Shown: positions 36,530 to 36,880 of the stretch, piece by piece
Layout: every line of letters starts with the position of its first letter
How positions within the stretch are numbered: position 1 is the first letter of the stretch
Assembly: GCF_900103445.1 (NCBI RefSeq)
Contig: NZ_FNHS01000027.1
Location: forward strand, 1-36,880
Direction: 5' to 3'
DNA: 36,880 nucleotides
From: Methylobacterium phyllostachyos
GTDB lineage: Bacteria > Pseudomonadota > Alphaproteobacteria > Rhizobiales > Beijerinckiaceae
The notes under the pieces: model-generated
Told to the model about the DNA's origin: nothing
What the model saw: the letters and a program-made list of their open reading frames with translations, nothing else
Databases searched by the model: none
Made by a program: the position numbers and the translations under genes

Positions 36530-36880
36530 CACTACCTGGGCACTTTGAGGTCAGACGGTAGCCGGAAGCGGCGGCGACAGTGCGGGCATCGCACCGGTGG
36601 GATGAGACCGACGAACAGGCGGCCGATGATGGCCTGCCGCACGGCGGGCAGGGTCGGAGACGGTGGCGGTCCCGGTAGGCCGGCCACCTTTTTTTTCCCC
36701 ATCCGTCCGGTCGGGCCCAGCCAGGCGCAGGTGCTGCAGGTAGGCGCAGGCGATGCACGTCATCAGCGCGTGCCGGTGCAGGCCGGTCCAGGAGCGGCCC
36801 TCGAAGTGGTCGAGGCCCAGTTCCTCCTTCAACTGCTGGTGGCCCTGCTCGCACACCCAGCGCGCCTTGATTGTGCCGGC
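36530..36880 (-). mobile_element. IS701-type insertion sequence, right end (inverted copy)
   Basis: The reverse complement of 36530-36880 equals 1-351, extending into CTAG and three more bases (358 in total). It is the end of an IS701-type element running off the window. The neighbouring IS5 element sits directly on its CTAG flank. Confidence 0.85.
36532..36880 (-). pseudogene. IS701-family transposase, C-terminal part (5' end outside window)
   Basis: Identical to the copy at 1-349 but on the minus strand. The run of eight T (36689-36696) again separates the transposase frame from a zinc-ribbon-bearing tail that ends at 36532. As both copies agree, the feature belongs to the element or its shared assembly, not to one chance mutation. 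Confidence 0.7.

Noticed and set aside
1..36880. CRISPR array, tRNA or rRNA genes
   Set aside because: No regularly spaced direct repeats of CRISPR size and no cloverleaf or rRNA-like sequence was noticed on either strand.

Overview
The window looks like an accessory replicon or genomic island of a GC-rich alphaproteobacterium, most probably Methylobacterium/Methylorubrum or a close relative. The reasons are the high-GC coding style, the dense set of short lineage-type proteins (DUF6894, MucR, excisionase-like HTH proteins, Cys-rich repeat proteins), a ParA/RHH partition pair, a manganese catalase, Ferritin_2-type proteins and IS701/IS5 elements. I see no rRNA, tRNA, CRISPR array, phage structural cluster or recognisable replication initiator. 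The first and last 358 bases are exact reverse complements because both ends lie in IS701-type copies, so the window is probably a contig ending in a repeat.

Layout. 1-672: end of an IS701-type element abutting the 3' fragment of a phage tail-type gene. 677-5089: small secreted, membrane or unknown genes, a SWIM-type protein, a gene split by an in-frame TGA, and a PIN/HTH toxin-antitoxin-like pair. 5626-9733: a cupin, a Met-rich basic exported protein, a small membrane protein, an HNH-type protein, a cupredoxin and a soluble triple-PAS chemoreceptor with a C-terminal PilZ domain. 9914-15544: small unknown genes, a GAF protein, a winged-helix protein, an IhfB-like protein, a Crp/Fnr regulator and a DUF6894 protein. 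15610-16140: a noncoding tandem array of four related stem-loops with C-rich (once G-rich) apical loops, the most striking feature of the window. 16091-20358: a leftward block of unknown genes divergent from an XRE regulator and two further genes. 20452-22536: small genes including a tandem pair of secreted Cys-rich repeat proteins. 22731-24991: two Ferritin_2 proteins divergent from a second Met-rich exported protein. 25458-26734: a helical protein and two divergent HTH proteins with similar hairpins at both outer ends. 26881-29133: ParA plus ribbon-helix-helix protein between copies of a 24-bp repeat (candidate centromere), then a tyrosine recombinase. 29135-30406: debris (two integrase C-terminal fragments, a truncated PhyH dioxygenase). 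30714-32384: a Mn-catalase/CsoR-family cassette between diverged direct repeats. 32439-35478: small exported proteins, a MucR-type regulator and an unusual pair of overlapping genes. 35598-36880: a 5' gene fragment, an intact IS5-family element and the second IS701-type end.

Functionally the window joins replicon-maintenance functions (ParA/RHH, recombinase, toxin-antitoxin, IhfB-like and MucR-like DNA-binding proteins) to envelope and oxidative/metal stress functions (Mn catalase, CsoR-like regulator, two ferritin-like proteins, cupredoxin, cupin, Met-rich proteins, many small exported proteins). Broken genes and repeats at several points indicate repeated insertion, recombination and decay.
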